A stretch of 64,000 nucleotides of DNA from CAZRSW01 sp964602845. GTDB taxonomy: Bacteria; Chloroflexota; Dehalococcoidia; Lucifugimonadales; UBA826. Positions 1 to 8,677 of this stretch are shown piece after piece; the stretch's first letter is position 1; each line of letters opens with the position of its first letter. The stretch is taken from positions 83,811 through 147,810 of the forward strand of contig CAZRSW010000003.1 of the NCBI GenBank assembly GCA_964602845.1, given 5' to 3'. The position numbers and the translations under genes were made by a program. A model generated the notes under the pieces. The model worked only from the letters and a program-made list of their open reading frames with translations, had not been told where the DNA came from and ran no database searches.

Positions 1-1346
1 CAACCAATTATCTCGACATCAAAGGTTTAGAGTGGCTGGAAGACTTTTTAAACAAATTCCAAAATGCGTTCTCCGTAATTTCCCACGACCGGTACTTCCT
101 TGACCGTGTGGCTAAAGAAATTTGGGACCTAGATGCAGGACGGCTAAGACAGTATAAGGGGAACTATAGCAAATACAAAGACCAGAAATTAGAGGCTCTA
201 AAACACCTACATCGTGAATACGAAAAACAGCAATCTTTCATAAAAAGAGAACAATCTTTCATATCACGTTATCATGCAGGACAACGTTCAAAAGAAGCCA
301 GAGGTAGGGCCAGGAGGCTCAACAAAATAAAACAAATCGAAGTCCCGAAAGATCAAGACATCATGCATATCTCGTTGCGACCTGCGGAGAGATCTGGAGA
401 AACGGTCGTGCAGACCAACGATTTAGTTATAGGACATTCGGAGGGGCAAGCACAAAAAAAGCTGTTAAGCATTCCCGACAATAAAATTCAACGCGGTACT
501 GTAACGGCCATAATTGGGGGCAACGGAACCGGCAAATCGACTCTTTTAAGTACTATCATCGGAGAAACTATGCCCCTACAGGGCACCATAGCTTTTGGGC
601 ACAACGTAAAATTTGCATATTATCGTCAAGGAGCAGATGACATACCAGGCGATAAATCTATTATAGATGCACTACTTGAGATAAGGAATATCCCAATCGG
701 AGAAGCAAGAAATTATCTAGCCCGATTCCTATTCTCGGGTGACGAAGTTTACGAAAAAGTCGAATCTTTGAGCGGCGGTGAGAAGAGCAAACTCGCTCTT
801 GCACGGCTACTCATTCGACAGCCTAATTTGCTCATTCTTGACGAGCCAAGTACCCATCTTGACATACCGAGCCAAGAAGCAATTGAAGTGATGCTTAAAG
901 GTTTCGATGGGACAATCCTTTTGGTTTCTCATGATAGGCGATTGATATCGATGATTGCAGATAAATTATGGGTTGTTGATCAAGACAAAATTATGATATT
1001 TAATGGAACATACAAAGAATGGACTGGTAGGAATAATTCATCGACTTATAAGACTCCAACAAAGCAACCACGTTTGAACAAAAGACCAATAGGCAAATCC
1101 AACAAACCTAGGTCTGCTTCAAAAAAAACTAAGGCTGGGAAACCATCAGCGCAAGATAATTATATTGAGGAAAGAGTCCTATCTCTTGAAAACCAAATTA
1201 AAGTTATAGAAGAGAAGCTTGAAGAAGCTTCGGATCTTGGTGACATAGACAAAATACGATCATATGGCCATGAGCACAAACAACTTAGTCTTGAACTAGA
1301 TAATGTCCTCCATAAATGGGAGGGTCAAGATTCTCCAACTCCATAA
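1..1346 (+). CDS. ABC-F family ATPase (3' part; start lies outside the window)
   Basis: The gene is already open at base 3 and enters the window just after the Walker B aspartate of its first nucleotide-binding domain (TNYLD, then the H-loop SVISHDRYFLDRV). An inter-domain helical linker rich in Lys, Arg and Gln follows. The complete second ATPase domain has Walker A GGNGTGKSTL, signature LSGGEKSKL, Walker B LLILDEPSTHLD and H-loop LLVSHDRR. The last ~100 residues are basic and then coiled-coil-like. Two ATPase domains in one chain with this linker and no membrane segment is the ABC-F (Uup/EttA/YheS) plan; such proteins act on ribosomes, not in transport. Which subtype (translation factor or antibiotic protection) cannot be told. 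The 3' end overlaps the convergent gene by 22 bp. Confidence 0.9.
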   Translation, partial: TNYLDIKGLEWLEDFLNKFQNAFSVISHDRYFLDRVAKEIWDLDAGRLRQYKGNYSKYKDQKLEALKHLHREYEKQQSFIKREQSFISRYHAGQRSKEARGRARRLNKIKQIEVPKDQDIMHISLRPAERSGETVVQTNDLVIGHSEGQAQKKLLSIPDNKIQRGTVTAIIGGNGTGKSTLLSTIIGETMPLQGTIAFGHNVKFAYYRQGADDIPGDKSIIDALLEIRNIPIGEARNYLARFLFSGDEVYEKVESLSGGEKSKLALARLLIRQPNLLILDEPSTHLDIPSQEAIEVMLKGFDGTILLVSHDRRLISMIADKLWVVDQDKIMIFNGTYKEWTGRNNSSTYKTPTKQPRLNKRPIGKSNKPRSASKKTKAGKPSAQDNYIEERVLSLENQIKVIEEKLEEASDLGDIDKIRSYGHEHKQLSLELDNVLHKWEGQDSPTP

Positions 1347-1930
1347 ATCCCATAGGCCTCATCATAATCTCTCTTATTGTTCAAATCTAGTCTAACTTGT
1401 GGATCTTGCAAGTCTACAAAATTTATAAACTTTTTATAGCGCTCAAAAACACCCTTAACTCCCAATGAATCGTCGTCAACAGACATCAGATCTCCCAAAA
1501 TACTACTAGAAAATATAGCAGGGTGCCCTCTTCTACCGTTAACCATAGGTGAAGTTATAAGGGCAGAATTATCTTTATGCGACACAATAAGTCTGCTAAC
1601 GATTGATTTGGTCCTTGGCTGATCAACCCCTAGCAGTACTATCGAGTGTTGAGACTCTGAGACGGCCGACATTCCAATTCTTATGGACAAAGCTTTACTG
1701 TGCCTAAAATCTGGATTGTGCACTATTTTCACACCGGTGCAGCGTATATCGTCCTCTATTCTCTTAGTTTTATAACCAAGAACCACAATTATTTCATCAC
1801 ATCCTGATTCATCAAGAACTCCTATTTGGTGACGTATCATAGTAGTCCCTTTCCAGGGTAAAAGTTGTTTCAATTCCCCCATACGACTAGAAACTCCAGC
1901 CGCGGTTAGCACCGCAGAAACACCTTTCAA
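1325..1930 (-). CDS. mocA: MocA-like nucleotidyltransferase (molybdenum cofactor cytidylyltransferase family)
   Basis: This 201-residue protein has the GT-A nucleotidyltransferase start LTAAGVSSRMG followed by KQLLPWKG, the Mg/NTP-binding VDQP motif (around residues 102-105) and NGRRGHPAIF, all typical of MobA/MocA-like enzymes. The family transfers CMP (MocA) or GMP (MobA) to molybdopterin. The family member next to xdhC is usually the MocA type, which makes the MCD form of the cofactor used by xanthine-oxidase-family hydroxylases. It starts 6 bp after the xdhC-like gene, so the two are almost certainly co-transcribed, and a Mo hydroxylase operon lies 6 kb away. Assignment to CTP rather than GTP specificity rests on context. 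Confidence 0.8.
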   Translation of the reverse strand: MKGVSAVLTAAGVSSRMGELKQLLPWKGTTMIRHQIGVLDESGCDEIIVVLGYKTKRIEDDIRCTGVKIVHNPDFRHSKALSIRIGMSAVSESQHSIVLLGVDQPRTKSIVSRLIVSHKDNSALITSPMVNGRRGHPAIFSSSILGDLMSVDDDSLGVKGVFERYKKFINFVDLQDPQVRLDLNNKRDYDEAYGIYGVGES

Positions 1931-1936
1931 AGTATT

Positions 1937-3079
1937 CTACTTGACCCTTACAGTCGACTCGAGTTCAATCCGCACTTTCTCTTGAATCCGTGTCAAGTGG
2001 CTATCCTCTATTTTCATAGCCACCCCTGATCCTCCCAATCGAAACATCAATATCTCCGATATTATGCTGACAGCGATTTCCTCTGGGGTACGTGCCTTGA
2101 TATCTAGGCCAATTGGAGAACGAATTTCCTTGACGCGTTCTATTGGCAAACCATTCCTCAAAAGATCTTCATATATTAAAATGGTCTTCCTTAAACTTCC
2201 CATTAAGCCAACGTACCTCGCCTTGGTCTGGGCGGCTGCCATAAGAGCACTACCATCATACCTATGCCCTCGTGTGGCAATAACGATAAAAGTATTTGGG
2301 TTGACCGGCAATTTGCGTAACGCTTTTTCAGGCTTTTCATCCATGACGATATCAGCTTCTGGGAACCTATCTAAATTAGCAAATTCCTTGCGATCGTCCG
2401 TAACAAACAACCTAAATCCCAACGGCTTAGCTAAAACGGAAATTGCCTTAGAGACATGTCCCCCTCCACATAATACTAGTTGAGGCGGAGTAGTATATGC
2501 CTCTAAAAAATATTCTAGCCCTTGATCCCCAACTACATATTGATTTTGCCCATGAATCATCAAAGACTTAGCTTTCGTTATCGCGTCTTCATCCACCACT
2601 TTATCCCCCAAAGATCCTTCAACCTCCCCATTTTCTCTTATTAAGAGTTTGTCTCCTAAAGAAACATTATTTGAACCTACCTTTGTTACAGTTGCTACCG
2701 CTACCGCTCCATGACCCGCATAGGCCTCTCGAATTTCCTCAGCATGGGGCAAGTATTGATCGGGCTGATAAATCGGATCAATAAGAAAGTACATGGTTCC
2801 ACCGCAAACCAAACCATCTTCAGCCGCCAATTCCTCATTCAGTTCGTACTCACGATACTTGGGCCCCTCCCCCTGTGCCATCATCTGCTTAGCCGCAAAC
2901 CAAATATCCCCTTCAACGCACCCACCTCCTAGAGTCCCTGCACCAGTACCATCTTCCCTAACTAACAGCTTAGCCCCAGGTTTCTGTGGAGTAGATCCTT
3001 TTGTCCTAATTACCGTAGCCAGAACGATCCGTTCACCTTTTTCCAATCTGACCACAGCCTCACGAAATACTTCCTGCAT
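1937..3079 (-). CDS. xdhC: XdhC/CoxI-family molybdenum hydroxylase maturation protein
   Basis: 380 residues with both parts of the XdhC/CoxI family. The N-terminal domain holds TVIRTKGSTPQKPGAKLLV and GTLGGGCVEGD. A C-terminal Rossmann domain holds LVLCGGGHVSKAI and later IVIATRGHRYDGSAL and YVGLMGSLRK. XdhC proteins bind sulfurated Mo cofactor and insert it into xanthine-dehydrogenase-like enzymes. The pairing with a mocA-like gene 6 bp downstream supports this role, and the likely client is the Mo hydroxylase encoded at 8.7-12.3 kb. Length is normal for two-domain members. The start is ATG with the gene divergent from the LON-domain gene. Confidence 0.88.
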   Translation of the reverse strand: MQEVFREAVVRLEKGERIVLATVIRTKGSTPQKPGAKLLVREDGTGAGTLGGGCVEGDIWFAAKQMMAQGEGPKYREYELNEELAAEDGLVCGGTMYFLIDPIYQPDQYLPHAEEIREAYAGHGAVAVATVTKVGSNNVSLGDKLLIRENGEVEGSLGDKVVDEDAITKAKSLMIHGQNQYVVGDQGLEYFLEAYTTPPQLVLCGGGHVSKAISVLAKPLGFRLFVTDDRKEFANLDRFPEADIVMDEKPEKALRKLPVNPNTFIVIATRGHRYDGSALMAAAQTKARYVGLMGSLRKTILIYEDLLRNGLPIERVKEIRSPIGLDIKARTPEEIAVSIISEILMFRLGGSGVAMKIEDSHLTRIQEKVRIELESTVRVK

Positions 3080-3204
3080 TATGCTTCCTTATACATTCAT
3101 TGGTTCGATCAATCGAGGCCCCATTCAAGCTATCGACCATGTTAAATTATCAAGTGTTAGCTCTCTATTATATCAATCTCGGAATTCACCAAGATATCTG
3201 CTAA

Positions 3205-3233
3205 TTGCGTGGAAATAATACACGCTTTATACT
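3205..3233 (+). promoter_or_regulatory. sigma70-type promoter for the LON-domain gene
   Basis: TTGCGT (3205-3210), 17-bp spacer, TATACT (3228-3233). This lies about 50 bp upstream of the start at 3283 in a divergent intergenic gap. Only the sequence match supports it. Confidence 0.5.
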
Positions 3234-3282
3234 CAAAAGTGAGTAACCTAATCAAACGAAATAGATATAGGATCCCTCTATA

Positions 3283-3930
3283 ATGCGACATACCCTCACC
3301 ATACCATTGTTTCCCCTCAATACGGTACTCTTCCCGGGAGCAGTGATACCCCTGCAAATCTTCGAGGCGAGATATTTGGCGATGATCCAGGATTGTTTGT
3401 TAGCTAATTCCAAGTTTGGGGTAGTACTTATTAAAGAAGGGAGCGAGGTGGGAAATCCTGCAATACCTCACTCAGTTGGAACTATAGCAAAGATAATATC
3501 TGCTCAAGAAATTGCCAAAAACCGAATGTTGATTACAGTCAGGGGAGAACGTCGATTTAAGATAAGAAAGATTCTCAGAAACCGTCCATATATTAACGCT
3601 GAGATCGATATAGAGTCTGTTAATAAGAAAGATGACATTCCCCAAAATGAAATCGAAAGATTCTGCGCCAAGACAACTCGCCATATCAATCTCGTCCTTA
3701 ATAAAAAAGGGGAATGGATAAAGGCACCGAAACTTCCATCAAGTCCCAAGATGCTATCGTACTTTATTGCTCAAACGCTCAGCATAGATTTGTTTGAACG
3801 CCAAAGATTACTTTCTGAACCTTCTCATCAAAAACAACTTGAGATTTGCAAAGAACACATGGATCGGGAAACTGACGAGATTATAGAAAAAATCTCTCTG
3901 GATCTTGTGAAAACTTTTCGACACCATTGA
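3283..3930 (+). CDS. LON N-terminal (substrate-binding) domain protein
   Basis: 215 residues beginning IPLFPLNTVLFPGAVIPLQIFEARY in two adjoining blocks, the hallmark of the LON substrate-binding (PUA-like) domain. Further matches are FGVVLIKEGSEVG and VGTIAKIISAQE. There is no AAA ATPase or Ser-Lys protease domain, so this is a stand-alone LON-domain protein, not Lon protease. The function of such proteins in bacteria is poorly defined. The first ~110 residues carry the domain; the remainder is a helical region with several Lys/Glu. It stands alone between divergent and convergent genes, with its own promoter upstream. Confidence 0.82.
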   Translation: MRHTLTIPLFPLNTVLFPGAVIPLQIFEARYLAMIQDCLLANSKFGVVLIKEGSEVGNPAIPHSVGTIAKIISAQEIAKNRMLITVRGERRFKIRKILRNRPYINAEIDIESVNKKDDIPQNEIERFCAKTTRHINLVLNKKGEWIKAPKLPSSPKMLSYFIAQTLSIDLFERQRLLSEPSHQKQLEICKEHMDRETDEIIEKISLDLVKTFRHH

Positions 3931-3967
3931 TTAAACACAAACAACATAATGATACAAGAATCAAATC

Positions 3968-5155
3968 TTAATCAAGCACGCCTTCCGATGAAAAAAAATC
4001 GGCTAGACGCGATATTCCTTCCTCTATTTGACTCGGTTGATTGTATCCGTAACAAAGTCGAATATAATTTTTACCGCTCCCATCAGGAGAGTAAGTGGTC
4101 CCTGAATGGAAGCCAACATCAATTTGGTCCAAGGCTTTATCCCTAAGATTGAGCAAGTCTACGCCATCATCCACATTCAGCCATATGTAGAGTCCTCCGT
4201 CGGGATTACTCCACTGCGCTGACGAACCAAAATTTTCACCCAGAGATGACAACATGGAATCTCTCTTCTTCCGTTGAATGGCATTAATCTCTTCGATGTG
4301 AGCATCCAAATATTTCCTAGCATATTTCTCCACCACAATTGCCGCAAATTCACTCACTCTATATTGCTTTATCCCCATTATCTTATCGATCACCCGTCCC
4401 GGACCGGTCATGTACCCTAAGCTCATCCCAGGAGCAATGATCTTGGAAAATGATCCCACATACATGACAGTTTCCCCATCATCCAAATGATGGAAGGAAG
4501 TAACCGGTGGACCTGAGTATCGATTGTCGGCATAGCAATCGTCCTCTAATATTGGCACGCCGTATTTCCTTGTTATAGAAAGGATCTCTTGCCTACGGGA
4601 TCCAGGCATGGTCCAACCTTGGGGGTTTTGAAAAGTCGGAATAAGATAAACAAACTTGGGTTTCTTCGATTGACTTATGGCTTCCACCAATAATGATTCA
4701 AGTCCATCAGGGTCCATCCCCAACTCATCGGATTCTACCCCTCTGATATCAGCAAATTGCATCCGAAGGGTATTTAATGTCCCACCGTAGACAAAACTAT
4801 CAGTGACCACGACATCTCCTGGATTTACAAGGACTCTGCATATCATCTCAATCACCTGATTCGATCCATTCCCAAGGATAATTTCATCAGCAGACACTGA
4901 TATTTGACGATCCCTAGCAATCTTCTCGGATACATATTCTCGCAAATACACATTACCTTGTGGATGAGGGTAGACCGCGAGGTCTGATCCATGTTCTCTC
5001 AAAGCTTCAGTTGCACATTCAATCATATGATCGAATGGAAGTGATTTAGGATCAGGATAGGCAACAGCAAAATCATATTTACCACGTCTTGCCGGTTCTA
5101 TACGAGTCCCTTCAGGTAAATTTTCAGCAAACATCGACTCAAAATCCACTACCAT
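3968..5155 (-). CDS. PLP-dependent class I/II aminotransferase (2-aminoadipate/LysN-like)
   Basis: 395 residues with the fold-type I aminotransferase pattern: GNGSNQVIEMICRVL substrate-domain motif, PTFQNPQGWTM, LEDDCYADNRY (Asp that binds the pyridine nitrogen; Tyr), and YVGSFSKIIAPGMSLGY with the Schiff-base Lys. A C-terminal Arg-containing block (YIRLCYGYN) likely binds the substrate carboxylate. It lacks a GntR DNA-binding domain, so it is a metabolic enzyme rather than an MocR regulator. Family members act on 2-aminoadipate, aromatic or branched amino acids; the substrate cannot be chosen here. GGAGG lies 9 bp before the ATG, and a good promoter lies further upstream. Confidence 0.85.
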   Translation of the reverse strand: MVVDFESMFAENLPEGTRIEPARRGKYDFAVAYPDPKSLPFDHMIECATEALREHGSDLAVYPHPQGNVYLREYVSEKIARDRQISVSADEIILGNGSNQVIEMICRVLVNPGDVVVTDSFVYGGTLNTLRMQFADIRGVESDELGMDPDGLESLLVEAISQSKKPKFVYLIPTFQNPQGWTMPGSRRQEILSITRKYGVPILEDDCYADNRYSGPPVTSFHHLDDGETVMYVGSFSKIIAPGMSLGYMTGPGRVIDKIMGIKQYRVSEFAAIVVEKYARKYLDAHIEEINAIQRKKRDSMLSSLGENFGSSAQWSNPDGGLYIWLNVDDGVDLLNLRDKALDQIDVGFHSGTTYSPDGSGKNYIRLCYGYNQPSQIEEGISRLADFFSSEGVLD

Positions 5156-5213
5156 CTATTCAATCCTCCGTTCTGAAGTTTTTAGTCCAACAAGAATTGA
5201 TACTAGTAGTTTT

Positions 5214-5241
5214 GCTATAGTAATTCAACCAATATTGTCAA
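5214..5241 (-). promoter_or_regulatory. sigma70-type promoter for the aminotransferase gene
   Basis: Read on the minus strand: TTGACA (5241-5236), 16-bp spacer, TATAGC (5219-5214), giving a leader of roughly 50 nt before the ATG at 5155. The -35 is a perfect consensus. Confidence 0.55.
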
Positions 5242-5485
5242 ATAGATTACTTCCAATTCTAGTACTTATAAAAATTTGAGCCCGAAAGACAACCTACTGA
5301 TCAAACCCGGCTGGGATAGTAATAGACAATTCAACGCATTAGTCATATTGAATATTTTCGCCACGATAACTAGGACTGCCAACTATCAAGACTTGTAATC
5401 TGTTCTGCTATAACTAGATCTGACACTGCCGTGAGCAGGTGTTACACTGGCAACATCAACTTCAAAACAAAGCGCTAGTAAGTGA
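5242..5485. other. intergenic stretch upstream of uvrA
   Basis: No credible gene is seen. A possible extended -10 for uvrA (TG-C-TATAAC, 5406-5414) is present, but the matching -35 (5386-5391) is poor. No clear SOS-type operator was recognised, though the LexA box of this lineage is not known to me. Confidence 0.3.
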
Positions 5486-8362
5486 ATGCTTCCTGAAGAT
5501 TCAAAAAGCAATATCATCATAAAAGGTGCTAGAGAGCACAACCTAAAGAACATAGATGTGATCATACCAAGGAATAAATTGGTCGTGATAACTGGGGTTT
5601 CGGGTTCTGGTAAAAGCTCTCTAGCATTCGATACCATTTACGCAGAAGGACAGAGGCGATACGTTGAATCTTTGTCCTCTTACGCACGTCAATTCTTGGG
5701 CCGAATGGACAAGCCAGATGTAGATAACATAGAAGGTCTATCACCAGCAATATCAATAGACCAAAAAGGAGTGTCGCATAACCCTCGCTCCACGGTGGGA
5801 ACTGTAACCGAGATTTACGACTATTTGAGACTCCTGTTTGCTCGGGCTGGCAAACCCCACTGCTACAAATGCGGCAGACCCGTATCAAGACAAACTATCC
5901 AACAAATAGTAGATTCCATCATGGCCCTTCCAGAAAATACACGTATCCAAATACTTGCCCCTGTAGTCAAAAGGCGTAAGGGGGAACATAAAGAACTCTT
6001 GGAGTCCTGCAGAAAATCGGGGTATGTGAGAGTTAGGATAGATGGCACGATTAGAGACCTTTCTGATGAAATCTCGTTGGACAAACAAAAATGGCACTCT
6101 ATCGATGTTGTGGTGGATCGACTGGTAATTAGAAAAAATCTAGATCGCTCCAGAGTATCAGATTCCACCGAAGCAGCGTTGGAACAAGCTGGTGGAAGCG
6201 CCTTATTATACGTACAAGGTGGCGACGAAATAACTTTCTCGGAAGATTTTGCTTGTACTCACTGCAACATCAGCTTAAACGAACTTGAACCGAGAACCTT
6301 CAGCTTTAATAACCCCCATGGTGCCTGTAGTAAATGTACGGGCTTAGGTTACAAATTGGTTGTCGACCCTGAATTGGTGATACCTGACTCTACAAAATCC
6401 ATACGTGAAGGAGGGGTGGCAGGATGGGCAAGAACAGGGTCCTTATCGCCATGGTATATGAGCCAATTACAATCTTTGGCAGACTCCATTGGGTTCAGTA
6501 CAGAAGTTCCTATAAATGAATTGGCTGAAGAAGATATGAATTCAATTTTAAATGGTACTAAAAACAATAGGATCAAAGTAACCCATCACACCAAAAAAGG
6601 ACGCCGATACCAATGGCAATCTAGATTCGAAGGTGTGCTTAACAACTTAGAACGACGTCATTCTGAAACGGGCTCTGATAATGTCAGAAAGGATATTGAA
6701 CGTTATATGACGTCACTCCCATGTCAGAACTGTCAGGGGAAACGACTAAGACCGGAGGCTTTAGCGGTAACGATCAATAATGAAAATGTTATGCAAATAA
6801 CAGATAAATCTGTCTCCGATGCTTTGGAATGGGTTCGAGGTCTAGAACGTAACCGCGGGCTCTCCGAAAGAGACAAAATTGTATCGCAACAGATCTTAAA
6901 AGAGATCAGCGCTCGGCTCGAATTCCTTGTCAATATTGGACTAGATTACTTGACCCTATCACGAACTGCTTCTACTTTAAGCGGGGGAGAGGCTCAACGA
7001 ATACGCTTAGCCACTCAAATCGGCTCCGGACTGATGGGTGTGCTATATGTTTGTGATGAACCCTCCATAGGTCTTCATCCTGCAGATGACCACCGACTGA
7101 TAAAAACCTTAAAAGGCCTAAGAGATGTTGGAAATTCCGTCCTCATAGTCGAACATGACGAAGCTATAATGAGATCCGCGGATTATATCGTCGATCTAGG
7201 CCCGGGGGCAGGAGAACACGGCGGTGAAGTGGTTGTTTCAGGGTCTGTACAAAGAGTGATGGCCGATTCAGCATCTGTGACCGGTCAATATCTATCCGGT
7301 GCCAAATCAATAGACACGCCGATAAAACGACGTAGCCCAAGTGGCAATTCCCTCCAGATTCTAGGAGCGGCACAAAACAACTTAAAGAATATAGATGTTG
7401 AAATACCTCTCGGCATTTTAGTCTGCGTGACGGGAGTATCAGGATCGGGGAAAAGCACATTAATAAATGAAATACTTTATAAGAGACTAGCTCAACACTT
7501 CTATCGCTCAAAAGATCGGCCTGGAGCATTCGAGAAATTAAGTGGTACCGATCACCTCGACAAGGTGGTAAATATTGACCAATCTCCTATAGGGCGAACG
7601 CCTAGAAGTAATCCTGCAACTTACACCGGAACTTTCACACCCGTCCGAGAACTTTTTGCAAGATCTCCTGAAGCACGAAGCAGGGCATATAAGCCTGGTC
7701 GGTTCTCGTTCAATGTCAAGGGCGGGCGCTGTGAAAATTGTAGCGGCGACGGGTCTATTAACATAGAGATGCAATTCCTGCCGGATGTCAGCGTCCCATG
7801 CGAAGAGTGCAACGGCCAAAGATATAACCGAGAGGCCTTAGAAATCTCCTACAAGGACAAAAATATAGCTGAAGTGCTTCAATTAACCGTAAGTGAGGCT
7901 CTAGATTTTTTCTCAGGTATACCTCGCATTAAAAACAGACTTCAAACTCTTCAAGATGTTGGGCTTGGCTACATTAGACTGGGGCAACCTGCAACACATT
8001 TAAGTGGGGGAGAGGCTCAACGAGTCAAACTAGCAACCGAGTTGTCAAAACGGGCCACCGGGAAAACACTGTATATTTTAGACGAGCCTACCACAGGGTT
8101 ATCCTTTGAGGACTGTTCTTATTTACTGAAGGTTCTGCATCGGTTGGTAGACTCTGGCAATTCGGTAATATTAATTGAACATCACCTCGACCTCATTAAA
8201 AATGCCGACTGGATTATCGATCTTGGGCCTGGCGCGGGGGACAAAGGAGGCAATTTAGTGGCCACGGGAACGCCAGAGGAAATAGCGGCTCTCAACTACT
8301 CCCTAACAGGAAGCTACCTCAATAGTTTCCTTACTGAACCCGCTAAATCTACAATTGGGTGA
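5486..8362 (+). CDS. uvrA: UvrABC system protein A (excinuclease ATPase subunit)
   Basis: 958 residues, normal for UvrA. Two ABC modules are present. The N-terminal Walker A is GVSGSGKSS (residues 37-45), followed by YAEGQRRYVESLSSYARQFL. The first zinc motif starts CYKCGRPV. The two signatures are LSGGEAQRIRLATQIG and LSGGEAQRVKLATEL. The second Walker A is GVSGSGKSTL, and the second zinc module is CENCSGDG...CEECNGQRY. Walker B blocks are YVCDEPSIGLHP and YILDEPTTGLSF. It scans DNA for bulky lesions and loads UvrB in nucleotide excision repair. uvrB and uvrC are not in the window. The gene stands alone. The ATG at 5486 has only a weak ribosome-binding site. Confidence 0.98.
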   Translation: MLPEDSKSNIIIKGAREHNLKNIDVIIPRNKLVVITGVSGSGKSSLAFDTIYAEGQRRYVESLSSYARQFLGRMDKPDVDNIEGLSPAISIDQKGVSHNPRSTVGTVTEIYDYLRLLFARAGKPHCYKCGRPVSRQTIQQIVDSIMALPENTRIQILAPVVKRRKGEHKELLESCRKSGYVRVRIDGTIRDLSDEISLDKQKWHSIDVVVDRLVIRKNLDRSRVSDSTEAALEQAGGSALLYVQGGDEITFSEDFACTHCNISLNELEPRTFSFNNPHGACSKCTGLGYKLVVDPELVIPDSTKSIREGGVAGWARTGSLSPWYMSQLQSLADSIGFSTEVPINELAEEDMNSILNGTKNNRIKVTHHTKKGRRYQWQSRFEGVLNNLERRHSETGSDNVRKDIERYMTSLPCQNCQGKRLRPEALAVTINNENVMQITDKSVSDALEWVRGLERNRGLSERDKIVSQQILKEISARLEFLVNIGLDYLTLSRTASTLSGGEAQRIRLATQIGSGLMGVLYVCDEPSIGLHPADDHRLIKTLKGLRDVGNSVLIVEHDEAIMRSADYIVDLGPGAGEHGGEVVVSGSVQRVMADSASVTGQYLSGAKSIDTPIKRRSPSGNSLQILGAAQNNLKNIDVEIPLGILVCVTGVSGSGKSTLINEILYKRLAQHFYRSKDRPGAFEKLSGTDHLDKVVNIDQSPIGRTPRSNPATYTGTFTPVRELFARSPEARSRAYKPGRFSFNVKGGRCENCSGDGSINIEMQFLPDVSVPCEECNGQRYNREALEISYKDKNIAEVLQLTVSEALDFFSGIPRIKNRLQTLQDVGLGYIRLGQPATHLSGGEAQRVKLATELSKRATGKTLYILDEPTTGLSFEDCSYLLKVLHRLVDSGNSVILIEHHLDLIKNADWIIDLGPGAGDKGGNLVATGTPEEIAALNYSLTGSYLNSFLTEPAKSTIG

Positions 8363-8469
8363 ACCACATTATCCACACGCGTGGCCTATATAACAATTAT
8401 GTACAGAGAAATATTATGATGACCCTTTCAAAGTATTTAAGATGCCCAACAGGCACTACATAACGCCGT

Positions 8470-8499
8470 TTGTTCTACCTGCGTACGTTATGTTAGTAT
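8470..8499 (+). promoter_or_regulatory. promoter for the molybdenum hydroxylase operon
   Basis: TTGTTC (8470-8475), 18-bp spacer, TAGTAT (8494-8499) with an upstream TG (8491-8492) giving an extended -10. Transcription would start near 8506, leaving a leader of about 170 nt before the first gene. Confidence 0.45.
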
Positions 8500-8505
8500 G
8501 GTGCG

Positions 8506-8660
8506 GCATGCAACACTGAGGCCGTGGGTGCGTTTTTTAACGTGCTGGCAAAAGGCTAGTTTGCAAGGAATCTAGGATGAATAGTCCATTCCTGCCTTGT
8601 GGCTGGAAAAAATGGTCGTTCACCATTATGGAGTTCGAAACAATTATCGAATTCCTTAAG
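8506..8660 (+). ncRNA. structured 5' leader of the molybdenum hydroxylase operon, candidate Moco-type riboswitch
   Basis: The leader holds successive stem-loops. GTGCGTT (8528-8534) pairs with AACGTGC (8539-8545) around a T4 loop. AGGAAT (8566-8571) pairs with ATTCCT (8588-8593), with an inner GGA/TCC. AATGGT (8611-8616) pairs with ACCATT (8622-8627). TTCGA/TCGAA lies at 8634-8651. The order GGCCGTG, hairpin, an AAGGAA-containing hairpin closed by CCTGCC, then CTGGAAAAAATGG, resembles what I remember of the molybdenum-cofactor riboswitch. Its place before Mo-hydroxylase genes fits. The pairings are seen directly; the riboswitch identity is an inference that needs a covariance-model search. 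Confidence 0.35.
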
Positions 8661-8677
8661 AGAAAGGAGGCAGTCTT

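Noticed and set aside
2064..3218. Several plus-strand open frames opposite the xdhC-like gene.
   Set aside because: They are antisense to a two-domain protein that matches its family throughout.
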